DNA of 18,434 bases, from NCBI GenBank assembly GCA_039916225.1, contig JBDSLU010000054.1, positions 1 through 18,434 on the forward strand, in the 5' to 3' direction. Source of the DNA: JBDSLU01 sp039916225. GTDB taxonomy: Bacteria; Acidobacteriota; Vicinamibacteria; Vicinamibacterales; Vicinamibacteraceae. The notes below the pieces were generated by a model. The model worked only from the letters and a program-made list of their open reading frames with translations. It was not told the origin of the DNA and did no database searches. This document shows, one piece after another, positions 1-9,180 of this stretch (its first letter is position 1; each line of letters begins with the position of its first letter). The translations under genes were made by a program, and so were the position numbers.

Positions 1-2072
1 GGCCGCCCGGCCTGCCGCCGGCGCGTCCCGCATCGCAGATTCCCGGCCGCACCATGGTGATGGGCCCGGGCGGCATCGCCCGTCCCACCTACCAGCCGAC
101 CGGCACGCCGATTCGTCCGAGCACCTACACGCCAGGTGCGCGGCCGGGCGCGCCCGGCCAGCCGGCCGGTTACCGTCCGCCGACGCCGGGCTACCGTCCG
201 CCCGGTGGCAGCTTCCGGCCGGGTGGCAGCACGCGCCCGTCCGGCCCGCGGCGTGACCGCGTCACGACGCCGTCCGTTCCGCTGGTGCCGGTGGGTCCGC
301 CGCCGGTCACGCGCAGCATCACCCTCGCCGAGGGCATGACGGTCAAGGACCTCTCGGACAAGCTCGAGGTGCGCGTCAAGGACGTCCTCAAGAAGCTCAT
401 CGATCGCCGGATGATGATGACGATCAACACCACGCTCGACACCGAGACGGCGACGATGATCTCGCGCGAGTTCGGCGCCGACGTGAAGATGCAGACCTTC
501 GAAGAGGAACTGGTCCAGGTCGAGACCGACGCCTCGAAGCCCGAGGACCTCGTCCCGCGTGCCCCGGTCGTCACCGTCATGGGTCACGTCGACCACGGCA
601 AGACGACGCTGCTCGATGCCATCCGTGAGACCCGCATCGCCGAGCGCGAGGCGGGCGGCATCACCCAGCACATCGGCGCCTATGCCGTCGAGGTGAACAA
701 GCGCAAGGTGGTCTTCCTCGACACCCCCGGTCACGAAGCGTTCACGACGATGCGTGCGCGCGGCGCCAAGGTGACGGACGTCGTCATCCTGGTGGTCGCC
801 GCCGACGACGGCGTGATGCCGCAGACCAGGGAAGCGATCGATCACGCCCGTGCCGCGAACGTGAAGATCATCGTGGCCATCAACAAGATCGACAAGCCGG
901 ACGCCAACCCGGAGCGCGTCAAGCAGGCGCTGACCGAGGTCGGGCTGCTGGCCGAGGACTGGGGCGGCGACACGGTCATGGTGCCGGTCTCGGCCAAGAA
1001 GCGCGAGAACCTCGACGCGCTGCTCGAGATGGTGCTGCTCGTCTCGGACATCGGCGAGTACAAGGCCAATCCGAAGCGGGCGGCCTCGGGCACCGTGCTC
1101 GAAGCGAAGCTCGATCGCGGCCGCGGCGCCGTGGCGACCGTCCTCGTCCAGGACGGCACGCTCAGCGTCGGCGACACGGTCATCGCCGGCACCATCGTCG
1201 GCAAGGTCCGTGCCCTGATCGACGACCACGGCCGCTCGATCAAGACGGCCGGTCCGTCGACGCCGGTCGAAGTGCTCGGCCTGCCGACGCCGCCCTTGCC
1301 GGGCGACACGTTCCAGGCCCTGGCCGACGCGGCCAAGGCGCGGCAGATTGCGCTCTTCCGCCAGACCCAGCAGAAGGAGCGCTCGAACGCCTCGAAGTCG
1401 AGCCGCCTGACACTGGAGTCGCTCAAGCAGCAGATCGCCGAAGGCGGCGTCAAGGAGCTGCCGATCATCGTCAAGGCCGACTTCCAGGGCTCGGCCGAAG
1501 TGCTGGCCAGCTCGCTGCAGAAGCTCGGCGACGAGCGCGTCAAGGTCCGCATCATCCATGCGGGCGTGGGCGCCATCAACGAGTTCGACGTGCTGCTGGC
1601 GCTGACCTCGAACGCCATCGTCATCGGCTTCAACGTCCGGCCCGATCGCAACGCCTCGGAGATCGCCGATCGCGAGAAGGTCGACGTGCGCCTGCACTCG
1701 GTCATCTACAACGTGACCGACGAGATCAAGAAGGCGATGGCCGGCATCCTCGAGCCGACGCTCAAGGAAGTGCGGCTCGGCGCGGCCGAAGTGCGGCAGA
1801 TCTTCAAGACGCCGAAGTTCGGCACCATCGGCGGCTGCATGGTCACCGACGGCATCATCAAGCGCTCGGGCGAGTCGCAGGCTCGCCTGCTGCGCGACAA
1901 CGTGATGGTCTACGAAGGCAAGCTGGGCTCGCTGCGCCGCTTCAAGGACGACGTGTCCGAAGTGAAGACGGGCTTCGAATGCGGCATCGGCTTCGAGAGC
2001 TACAACGACCTCAAGATCGGTGACGTCATCGAGGTCTTCACCGTGGAGCGCGTCGCCGCGACGATTTCCTAG
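1..2072 (+). CDS. infB: Translation initiation factor IF-2 (5' truncated by window)
   Basis: IF-2 is the GTPase that brings initiator tRNA to the 30S subunit and promotes subunit joining. The frame is open from base 3 to the TAG at 2070-2072 with no stop, so the true start lies upstream; the ATG at 54 is internal. Numbering from that ATG, residues 1-85 are a Pro/Gly/Arg-rich low-complexity linker, and about 88-145 form an IF2_N-type helical domain. The GTPase domain shows G1 GHVDHGKT (177-184), the switch region GGITQHIGAY (201-210), G3 DTPGH (223-227), G4 NKID (277-280) and G5 SAKK (313-316). Domains II, III and the C-terminal fMet-tRNA-binding domain follow and look complete. The downstream DUF503 and rbfA genes give the usual infB neighbourhood. 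Product assignment is secure; only the N-terminus is missing. Confidence 0.99.
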   Translation, partial: PPGLPPARPASQIPGRTMVMGPGGIARPTYQPTGTPIRPSTYTPGARPGAPGQPAGYRPPTPGYRPPGGSFRPGGSTRPSGPRRDRVTTPSVPLVPVGPPPVTRSITLAEGMTVKDLSDKLEVRVKDVLKKLIDRRMMMTINTTLDTETATMISREFGADVKMQTFEEELVQVETDASKPEDLVPRAPVVTVMGHVDHGKTTLLDAIRETRIAEREAGGITQHIGAYAVEVNKRKVVFLDTPGHEAFTTMRARGAKVTDVVILVVAADDGVMPQTREAIDHARAANVKIIVAINKIDKPDANPERVKQALTEVGLLAEDWGGDTVMVPVSAKKRENLDALLEMVLLVSDIGEYKANPKRAASGTVLEAKLDRGRGAVATVLVQDGTLSVGDTVIAGTIVGKVRALIDDHGRSIKTAGPSTPVEVLGLPTPPLPGDTFQALADAAKARQIALFRQTQQKERSNASKSSRLTLESLKQQIAEGGVKELPIIVKADFQGSAEVLASSLQKLGDERVKVRIIHAGVGAINEFDVLLALTSNAIVIGFNVRPDRNASEIADREKVDVRLHSVIYNVTDEIKKAMAGILEPTLKEVRLGAAEVRQIFKTPKFGTIGGCMVTDGIIKRSGESQARLLRDNVMVYEGKLGSLRRFKDDVSEVKTGFECGIGFESYNDLKIGDVIEVFTVERVAATIS

Positions 2073-2094
2073 GTAGTCAGGGCGCGATCAGGCG

Positions 2095-2412
2095 ATGGCC
2101 CAGCCGCGGCGTCCGGGCTCGGACGTCTCGACGTTCGTCGGACTGCTGTCGGTGGAGGTCTTCCTCCCCGACGCCCAGTCGTTGAAGGACAAGCGGATGT
2201 CGGTACGTCGCGTGAAAGATCGCCTGAAGGCGCTGGGCGTGGGGGTGGCGGAAGTCGGTCACCTCGACGTCTGGCAGCGCGCCGCGCTCGGCGTGGTGGC
2301 GATCGGCAATCGCCGCGGCCACGTCGACGAGGTCCTGGCCAGCGCGCTCACCACCATCGAATCGAACGTGGACGGCTACGTCACGGCCGTCCAGACCGAG
2401 TTCCTCACCTGA
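2095..2412 (+). CDS. DUF503 family protein (YlxP-like)
   Basis: This is a 105-residue protein of the DUF503/YlxP family, which is typically found between infB and rbfA and is thought to be linked to ribosome biogenesis, though its biochemical role is unsettled. Family hallmarks are visible: FVGLLSVEVFLPDAQSLKDK near residues 14-33, and AEVGHLDVWQRAALGV near 53-68. It begins 22 bp after infB and ends 12 bp before rbfA, so it is almost certainly co-transcribed with both. The ATG at 2095 gives a roughly 12-residue N-terminal tail before the domain. No good Shine-Dalgarno sequence is seen, but no better in-frame start lies nearby. Family assignment is confident; function is not claimed. Confidence 0.93.
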   Translation: MAQPRRPGSDVSTFVGLLSVEVFLPDAQSLKDKRMSVRRVKDRLKALGVGVAEVGHLDVWQRAALGVVAIGNRRGHVDEVLASALTTIESNVDGYVTAVQTEFLT

Positions 2413-2424
2413 GAAGCCACAGAC

Positions 2425-2871
2425 ATGCAGGGTTCGCGGCCGGCGCGCATCGGTGAAGAGATCCGGCAGGAGCTGGCCGACCTGCTGTTTCGGGACGTCC
2501 GCGATCCGGGCATCGGCTTCGTGACGGTCACCCACGTCAAGGTCAGCGCCGATCTGCAGGTGGCGCGCGCCTACTACACGACGCTCGGTGACGACGCCCA
2601 GCGTCGCACCACCGCCAAGGCCCTGGAGCGCGCCAAGCCGTTCCTGCGCCAGCGGCTTGCTGCGCACCTGCGGCTGCGGCGCGCGCCCGAACTCGCCTTC
2701 CAGTACGACGAATCGATCGCCCGCGAGGAGCGTATCGAGACGCTGCTGCAAGAGATCCAGGCCGCGCCCAAGGCGCCCGCCGGCGACGACGGCGGTCCGG
2801 CCACGCCGAAGCCGGCCGACCCACCGTCGGCAGTCGAGCGCGGGCCAGACGCCGGCGCCCGCGATGAATAG
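2425..2871 (+). CDS. rbfA: Ribosome-binding factor A
   Basis: RbfA is a small KH-fold protein that binds the 30S subunit and assists late maturation of the 5' end of 16S rRNA. The 148-residue product matches the family: RIGEEIRQELADLLFRDVRD at about 8-27, followed by the GIGFVTVTHVKVSADL segment and the ERAKPFLRQRLAAHLRLRRAPEL helix-strand segment. The core ends near residue 113 with RIETLLQEI. The remaining 35 residues are a Pro/Ala/Gly-rich tail, which makes the protein slightly longer than the E. coli homologue. The start ATG lies 12 bp after the DUF503 stop and is preceded by a GAGAAG purine run. The stop codon overlaps the predicted nrnA start by 8 bp. Confidence 0.97.
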   Translation: MQGSRPARIGEEIRQELADLLFRDVRDPGIGFVTVTHVKVSADLQVARAYYTTLGDDAQRRTTAKALERAKPFLRQRLAAHLRLRRAPELAFQYDESIAREERIETLLQEIQAAPKAPAGDDGGPATPKPADPPSAVERGPDAGARDE

Positions 2872-3862
2872 CCCCGCCCAGGCCATGGACATCCTCGCCG
2901 AGATCCGCGACGCGATCCGCGCCCGCTCCAGCTTCCTCCTCACCTCGCACGCGCGGCCGGACGGCGATTCGATCGGCTCGCAGGTGGCGCTCGCCACGGC
3001 GCTGCGGGCCCTCGGCAAGTCGGTGCGGATGGTCAACCGCGATCGGCCGCCCTCCGCGTTCCTGGCCCTGCCCGGCGTCGCCGACATCGAGGTCGCGCCG
3101 CAGGTCGACGGCGCCTTCGACGCCCTGGTCGTGCTCGAGTGCAGCGACCTCTCGCGGCCCGGCGTGGCCGGCCTCGAGGGCTACTACACGATCAACATCG
3201 ACCATCATCCCGGCAACGCGATGTACGGCGCCATCAACTGGTTCGACGGCGGCGCCTCAGCCTGCGGCGAGCAGGTCGCCGACGTCATCGACGCGCTCGA
3301 GGTGAAGTGGGACCGGGCGATCGGCTCGGCGCTCTACCTCGCCATCCTCACCGACACCGGCGGCTTCCGTCACAGCCACATCACCAGCCGCACCTTCGAG
3401 ACGTGCCGGCGGGCGACGGAAGCCGGCGTCGACGCGGGGGCGCTGGCCCGTCTCGTCTACGAGCAGAGCACCATCGGCAAGCTGAAGCTGATCGGGGCGC
3501 TGCTCGAGGGCATGGAGGTCACCGCCGACGGCAAGCTCGCGGTGCTCGCCTTCGACGACGCGCTGCTGGCCCGCACCGGCGCCACCCCCGAGGACACCGA
3601 CGGCCTGATCAACATGCCGCTGATGTCGGCCGGGATCCAAGCGGTCGTCCTGGTGCGCGGCGAGTCGAGTGGCGACGTCCGCGTCAGCCTCCGCTCCAAG
3701 GGCGCCACCGACGTTCGCCTGGTCGCGGCCGAGTTCGGCGGCGGCGGCCACTCCAATGCCTCGGGCTTCACCCGCCACGACGATCCCGCCGTCGTCCGCC
3801 GCGACGTCGTCGATCGCCTGACGCGGGTCCTGTCGGGCGCGCCCGTCGCGACGCGTGGATAG
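2864..3862 (+). CDS. nrnA: DHH/DHHA1 phosphoesterase, NrnA-type nanoRNase/pAp phosphatase
   Basis: This DHH-family phosphoesterase most likely degrades nanoRNAs, and perhaps 3'-phosphoadenosine 5'-phosphate, as NrnA does; the exact substrate is inferred from family and position. With the ATG at 2864 the protein is 332 residues. It has HARPDGDSIGS (29-39), an acidic ECSD (92-95), the name-giving DHH (113-115) inside NIDHHPGN, DTGGF (164-168), and a C-terminal DHHA1 domain with GGGGHSNASG (292-301). These are the expected metal and substrate motifs of the family. The start at 2864 overlaps the rbfA stop as ATGAATAG; a second ATG at 2885 is an alternative, and neither has a strong Shine-Dalgarno sequence. 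The frame stays open upstream to 2588, but that part overlaps rbfA and is not counted. The stop overlaps truB by 8 bp. Confidence 0.94.
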   Translation: MNSPAQAMDILAEIRDAIRARSSFLLTSHARPDGDSIGSQVALATALRALGKSVRMVNRDRPPSAFLALPGVADIEVAPQVDGAFDALVVLECSDLSRPGVAGLEGYYTINIDHHPGNAMYGAINWFDGGASACGEQVADVIDALEVKWDRAIGSALYLAILTDTGGFRHSHITSRTFETCRRATEAGVDAGALARLVYEQSTIGKLKLIGALLEGMEVTADGKLAVLAFDDALLARTGATPEDTDGLINMPLMSAGIQAVVLVRGESSGDVRVSLRSKGATDVRLVAAEFGGGGHSNASGFTRHDDPAVVRRDVVDRLTRVLSGAPVATRG

Positions 3863-4841
3863 CGTCCCGGCAGCCGCCGGACCCCCAGTGTCGGACCTCG
3901 CCGGCCTGCTCGTCGTCGACAAGCCGGAAGGACCGACCTCGCACGACGTCGTCGGCCGCGTCCGCCGCGTGCTGGGCGAGAAGCGCGTCGGTCACGCCGG
4001 CACCCTCGATCCGCTGGCCAGCGGCGTCGTCGTGGTGGTCGTCGGCCGTGCCACGCGGCTCTCGCCGTATCTGACCAGCGACGACAAGCGCTATCGGGCC
4101 ACGCTGCGCCTCGGCGTGGCCACCACCACCTACGATCGCCAGGGCGATCCACTGGCGCCGCCGGCGCCGGTTCCCGCCGACCTCGAGGCCCGCCTGCGCG
4201 AGGCGCTGGACGCGCGCCTCGGCACGCAGCCGCAGACGCCGCCGGCCTACTCGGCGAAGAAGATCGATGGTGAGCGCGCGCACCGGCTCGCCCGCCGCGG
4301 CGAGGCGGTGGAACCGGCGCCGGCGCTCGTCACGCTCAAAGCCTGGACGCTGGTCGCCGTCGAGGGCGACACCGCGACGATCGACCTGCACACATCGGCG
4401 GGCTTCTACGTGCGCAGCCTGGCGCACGACGTCGGCGCGGCGCTCGGCTGCGGCGGCCATCTCGCCGCGCTGCGGCGGACCGGCAGCGGCCGCTTCACGA
4501 TCGAGGAGGCGGTGCCGCTGCCCGCGCCGGACGCGCCGGCCACCAGCCTGACGGTCGCGCTCCGGTCGATCGATGCCCTGCTGCCCGAGTGGCCGGCCGC
4601 CGTCGTGACCGCCGCCGGAGCCGAGCGCGTCAGCCACGGCTCGCTCATCGGGCAGGACGTGTGCACCGTCTGGCCGGACGCCGCGTCCACCAGTGGCTCC
4701 AGCGTGGCTGTGGCCCCTGACCGCGGTGACCAGCCGCTGCAGCGGCCGCCGACGGTCAAGCTGCTCGACGAGACCGGGCGGCTGCTCGCCCTGGCGGTCT
4801 GGCGTGACGGCCGCCTGCACCCGTCCGTCGTGCTCGTCTAG
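3855..4841 (+). CDS. truB: tRNA pseudouridine(55) synthase TruB
   Basis: TruB isomerises U55 to pseudouridine in the T-loop of most tRNAs. The 328-residue product has the catalytic motif GHAGTLDPLASGV with the nucleophilic Asp52, then KRYRATLRLGVATTTYDRQGD (78-98), PPAYSAKKIDGERAH (129-143) and the GFYVRSLAHDVG segment (183-194), all typical of TruB. The C-terminal portion (about 230-328) is a divergent PUA-like region. The GTG at 3855 overlaps the nrnA stop as GTGGATAG; a second in-frame GTG at 3888 would remove 11 residues and is possible. No Shine-Dalgarno sequence is seen, so translational coupling to nrnA is likely. It is the last gene before the rpsO promoter region. Confidence 0.98.
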   Translation: MDSVPAAAGPPVSDLAGLLVVDKPEGPTSHDVVGRVRRVLGEKRVGHAGTLDPLASGVVVVVVGRATRLSPYLTSDDKRYRATLRLGVATTTYDRQGDPLAPPAPVPADLEARLREALDARLGTQPQTPPAYSAKKIDGERAHRLARRGEAVEPAPALVTLKAWTLVAVEGDTATIDLHTSAGFYVRSLAHDVGAALGCGGHLAALRRTGSGRFTIEEAVPLPAPDAPATSLTVALRSIDALLPEWPAAVVTAAGAERVSHGSLIGQDVCTVWPDAASTSGSSVAVAPDRGDQPLQRPPTVKLLDETGRLLALAVWRDGRLHPSVVLV

Positions 4842-4872
4842 CGCTCGCTCTCCTGGCGGGCCTGGAATCCTG

Positions 4873-4902
4873 TTGCGGTTCCGGGCGCCTGGGCACTAAA
4901 AT
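4873..4902 (+). promoter_or_regulatory. Candidate sigma70-type promoter for rpsO-pnp
   Basis: TTGCGG (4873-4878) and TAAAAT (4897-4902) are separated by 18 bp. The -10 hexamer matches 5 of 6 consensus positions and sits in the only AT-rich patch of this gap. Transcription would begin near 4909, giving a leader of about 137 nt before the rpsO TTG. The -35 match is weak (3 of 6). An imperfect 7-bp stem (CCTGGAA/TTCCGGG, 4861-4885) overlaps the -35 region. Confidence 0.6.
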
Positions 4903-4921
4903 TACCAGTTGGCGTCAGGCT

Positions 4922-5045
4922 GGAAAGGGCTGGCTGTGGCGCCATGACGGCGGTCTGGGTCGCAGGACCCTTCCCCTCATCAGCGAGTAGCTGGCAGGGG
5001 GGCATCTCCCTGCGCCGCGCTGGACCGCTCGTGGAGGATAGTCGT
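4922..5045 (+). promoter_or_regulatory. Structured rpsO leader, candidate S15 autoregulatory RNA
   Basis: The leader contains a perfect 5-bp hairpin GGGTC-GCAG-GACCC (4957-4970) and a 6-bp hairpin GCAGGG-8 nt-CCCTGC (4994-5013). It also contains GGAAAGGG (4922-4929), which could pair with CCCTTCC (4968-4974) around one bulged A. That long-range pairing would use the same CCC as the first hairpin, so the two folds exclude each other. Ribosomal protein S15 is known to repress its own mRNA through structured leaders in several bacterial phyla; that this leader does so is inference. Confidence 0.45.
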
Positions 5046-5048
5046 TTG
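5033..5048 (+). promoter_or_regulatory. Shine-Dalgarno and TTG start that define rpsO
   Basis: GGAGG at 5033-5037 lies 8 nt upstream of TTG at 5046-5048. The frame is open to an ATG at 4944, but starting there would add 34 residues unlike any S15. Starting at TTG gives exactly the standard 89 residues, so the rare start codon is well supported. Confidence 0.9.
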
Positions 5049-5311
5049 CCACAGACGAAAGACCGCAAGACCGAGATCATCGAGTCGTACCGCACGCATG
5101 CGAGCGATACCGGCTCTCCGGAAGTCCAGGTCGCCATCCTCAGCGACCGCATCACCTACCTCACGGATCACTTCAAGACGCACGCCAAGGACCACCACTC
5201 GCGGCGTGGGCTGCTGAAGCTCGTCGGGCAGCGGCGGCGCCTGCTCGACTACCTGCGTTCGAACGACAACGACCGCTACGCCGAACTGATCAAGCGACTG
5301 GGTATCCGCAA

Positions 5312-5315
<4 letters not shown>
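5046..5315 (+). CDS. rpsO: 30S ribosomal protein S15
   Basis: S15 is a primary 16S rRNA-binding protein of the central domain and forms intersubunit bridge B4. The 89-residue product equals the E. coli length and carries the classic signature: YRTHASDTGSPEVQVAILSD near residues 14-33, TDHFKTHAKDHHSRRGLLKLV near 38-58, RRRLLDYLR and the terminal RYAELIKRLGIRK. Translation starts at TTG behind GGAGG. The stop TGA shares bases with the pnp GTG (GTGA, 5312-5315), so pnp is probably translationally coupled. The rpsO-pnp pairing is conserved across many bacteria. The leader upstream looks regulatory. Confidence 0.98.
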
Positions 5316-7483
<2,168 letters not shown>

Positions 7484-7487
7484 CCCG

Positions 7488-7907
7488 GTGCGAGTCGCTA
7501 CGGCCGGCCTCCGCAGGCCGGCCGTGGTGCTCGGGCTCGTCGCCGGGGTCGTGGCGATCGTCGCGACGGCACCGGGCGCGGGCCTGGTCTCCGCTCCCCA
7601 AGGCACGGCGTCCACCCAGGACGACCGTCACCGCGAGGTGGCCGTCACGGTCACCGACGCGGGCTTCGAGCCGGCGCGCATCGATGCCCGGCTCAACGAC
7701 ATCGTCGCCATCACGCTGACCGCCGGCGACACGCCGCACGGCTTCAGCGTCGACGCCTACCGCGTCGCCAAGCGGGTCGAGCCGGGCAAGCCGCTGCGCT
7801 TCGAGTTCCGCGCCGACAGCGTCGGCACCTTCCCCTTCTACTGCTCGCTGACCGGCGCCGACGGCCGTCCTCACGACGAACGCGGCGAGCTCGTCGTCCG
7901 GCGGTAG
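7488..7907 (+). CDS. Cupredoxin-like protein, probably secreted or membrane-anchored
   Basis: With GTG at 7488 the product is 139 residues. It has a basic start (Arg9-Arg10), a hydrophobic segment at about 11-35 that could be a signal peptide or anchor, and a beta-rich domain from about 50. His84 (in TPHGF), Cys119 (in FPFYCS) and His129 (in GRPHDERG) are spaced like the copper ligands of plastocyanin- or COX2-type cupredoxins. No Met ligand is obvious, and only one Cys is present, so a CuA site is unlikely. GGGAG (7473-7477) lies 10 nt upstream of the GTG. In-frame GTGs at 7524 and 7527 would lose the basic n-region. It sits 4 bp after pnp, so it is probably transcribed with it, although an electron-transfer or copper protein has no obvious link to RNA decay. 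Function is otherwise unknown. Confidence 0.75.
   Translation: MRVATAGLRRPAVVLGLVAGVVAIVATAPGAGLVSAPQGTASTQDDRHREVAVTVTDAGFEPARIDARLNDIVAITLTAGDTPHGFSVDAYRVAKRVEPGKPLRFEFRADSVGTFPFYCSLTGADGRPHDERGELVVRR
7500..7525 (+). repeat. Perfect 11-bp GC-rich hairpin at the pnp/cupredoxin junction
   Basis: ACGGCCGGCCT (7500-7510) and AGGCCGGCCGT (7515-7525) are perfect reverse complements around a CCGC loop. The hairpin begins 17 nt after the pnp stop and lies inside codons 5-13 of the predicted cupredoxin gene. No T-tract follows, so it is not a standard intrinsic terminator. It could protect the pnp 3' end, attenuate transcription, or limit translation of the next gene. Confidence 0.7.
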
Positions 7908-7972
7908 CCGCGGCGCGGTGATCAGGAAGGTCGCGCGCAAGAGGCGGCGGTCGTCTGCCGCGCCCAGACGCC
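7908..7972. other. Convergent gap with short hairpin
   Basis: This 65-bp gap separates the convergent cupredoxin and M48 genes. CGTCTG (7952-7957) and CAGACG (7965-7970) form a 6-bp stem with a 7-nt loop. No T-tract occurs on either strand. It may be a weak or factor-dependent stop region; nothing else is visible. Confidence 0.35.
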
Positions 7973-9127
7973 TCAGCGCCGCGTCGGCTCGGCGTGGCGC
8001 AACGCAGCGAGCACCCGATCCCGCACCGGCGGGTGCGACGACAGCAGGCGCGCCACGCGGGGAGGCCGATCGTCGACGAGGTTTGTCTGGGAGAGGCGTC
8101 GCATCGACGCGACGAACGCGTCGGCGCCGCCGGTCAGGCGCACCGCGAACGCATCGGCGGCGAGCTCGCGGCGACGCGACAGCGCCAGACCGATCGGCTC
8201 GAGCAGGCGGTGCGCGGCGAGCGCGACCGCCGCGGCAACAGCCAGCCACGACGCGGACGCCGCGGTGCCGATGGTGAGACTCGCCTTCGCCGCCGCCATC
8301 GGCCACGCCCCCATCGGCGCACCGAGCCACGACAGCGCGACGGCCGCGCCGCCGAGCGTCAGGGGCAGCGCGAACAGGCGCCACGCCGCGGCACGCCACA
8401 CGTCGCCGTGCACGTGGTGGGCGAGCTCGTGCGCAACGACGACCTCGATTTCGTCGTCGCCGAGGGTGTCGATCAGCGTGTCGGAGAGGATGATCTGGCG
8501 GGTGCGGCCGAGGCCGGCGAGCGCCGCGTGGGCACGGGTCGTGTCCTCGCCGCCTCGCCACTCGCGCACCGCGATGCTGGCACCGGCGCGCTTTACCAGC
8601 ATCTCCAGCCGGGCGGCGAGCGTCGGCCGCCGCAGCGGGCGCAAGCCGCCGAAGACCGTGAGGAGCAGCGGCGCCGTCACCAGCCAGGCGACGTGCGCCG
8701 CGAAGCAGATCGCCGCGGTGACGATCCACCAGCCGGCGCCAGTCCACGCCCACGAGGCCCGGACGACGAGGGCCGCGCCAACGCCGAGGACCACGCCGCC
8801 AAGAACACCGCGCACGTGCGAGCGACGCCACACCACCAGCGCCGTCCTCACCAGGCCGTAGTGGTGCTCGAGCGTCCAGTCGCGGTAACGGTCGAAGGGA
8901 TAGCGGGCGGCGTGCATCACGCCGAGGACGATGGCCGCGAAGATGGCGGTCGCCGCGGTGTCGCCGAGGGGCCAGCCGGCCGTCACGGCGTGCAGCCGCT
9001 CGGCGAGCCATGGTCCGGCGCCCCACGGGCCGAAGGCGGCGAGGGCCAGCAGCGACACGGCGAGGGCGCCCCCGCCGGCCCGCACCCGGGCGCGATGGTA
9101 GCGGGCGGCGCGGGTCTCGTTCTGCAT
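7973..9127 (-). CDS. M48 family (Ste24-like) membrane zinc metalloprotease
   Basis: This 384-residue integral membrane protease resembles the M48A/Ste24 group (CAAX-type or stress-related membrane proteases). The N-terminal half has several hydrophobic segments at about 18-33, 55-72, 107-125 and 133-158, and the Ste24-like stretch ARYPFDRYRDWTLEHHYGL (74-92). The zinc site is HELAHH, with His233, Glu234 and His237; Glu321 in RRELAADAFA is the expected third ligand. Further hydrophobic segments lie at about 252-272 and 285-305. It is shorter than typical Ste24 proteins (400 residues or more). It begins 53 bp downstream of smc on the same strand, with no Shine-Dalgarno or clear promoter, so it may be read from the smc transcript. 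Substrates are unknown. Confidence 0.94.
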   Translation of the reverse strand: MQNETRAARYHRARVRAGGGALAVSLLALAAFGPWGAGPWLAERLHAVTAGWPLGDTAATAIFAAIVLGVMHAARYPFDRYRDWTLEHHYGLVRTALVVWRRSHVRGVLGGVVLGVGAALVVRASWAWTGAGWWIVTAAICFAAHVAWLVTAPLLLTVFGGLRPLRRPTLAARLEMLVKRAGASIAVREWRGGEDTTRAHAALAGLGRTRQIILSDTLIDTLGDDEIEVVVAHELAHHVHGDVWRAAAWRLFALPLTLGGAAVALSWLGAPMGAWPMAAAKASLTIGTAASASWLAVAAAVALAAHRLLEPIGLALSRRRELAADAFAVRLTGGADAFVASMRRLSQTNLVDDRPPRVARLLSSHPPVRDRVLAALRHAEPTRR

Positions 9128-9132
9128 GGTCT

Positions 9133-9160
9133 GGCGGCGCGCCGCCGGATTCGAGCCGGC
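9133..9160. repeat. Nested palindromes between smc and the M48 gene
   Basis: A perfect 14-bp palindrome GGCGGCGCGCCGCC (9133-9146) overlaps a second inverted repeat, GCCGG (9144-9148) and CCGGC (9156-9160) around a 7-bp loop. The two stems compete for the shared bases. No T-tract is present. They may shape the intercistronic RNA or be chance in GC-rich DNA. Confidence 0.4.
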
Positions 9161-9180
9161 AGCGCGACTGCGTGGCCGCG

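Noticed and set aside
4944..5045. Longer rpsO start at ATG 4944
   Set aside because: It would add 34 residues unlike S15 and translate the structured leader; the TTG behind GGAGG gives the standard 89-residue protein.
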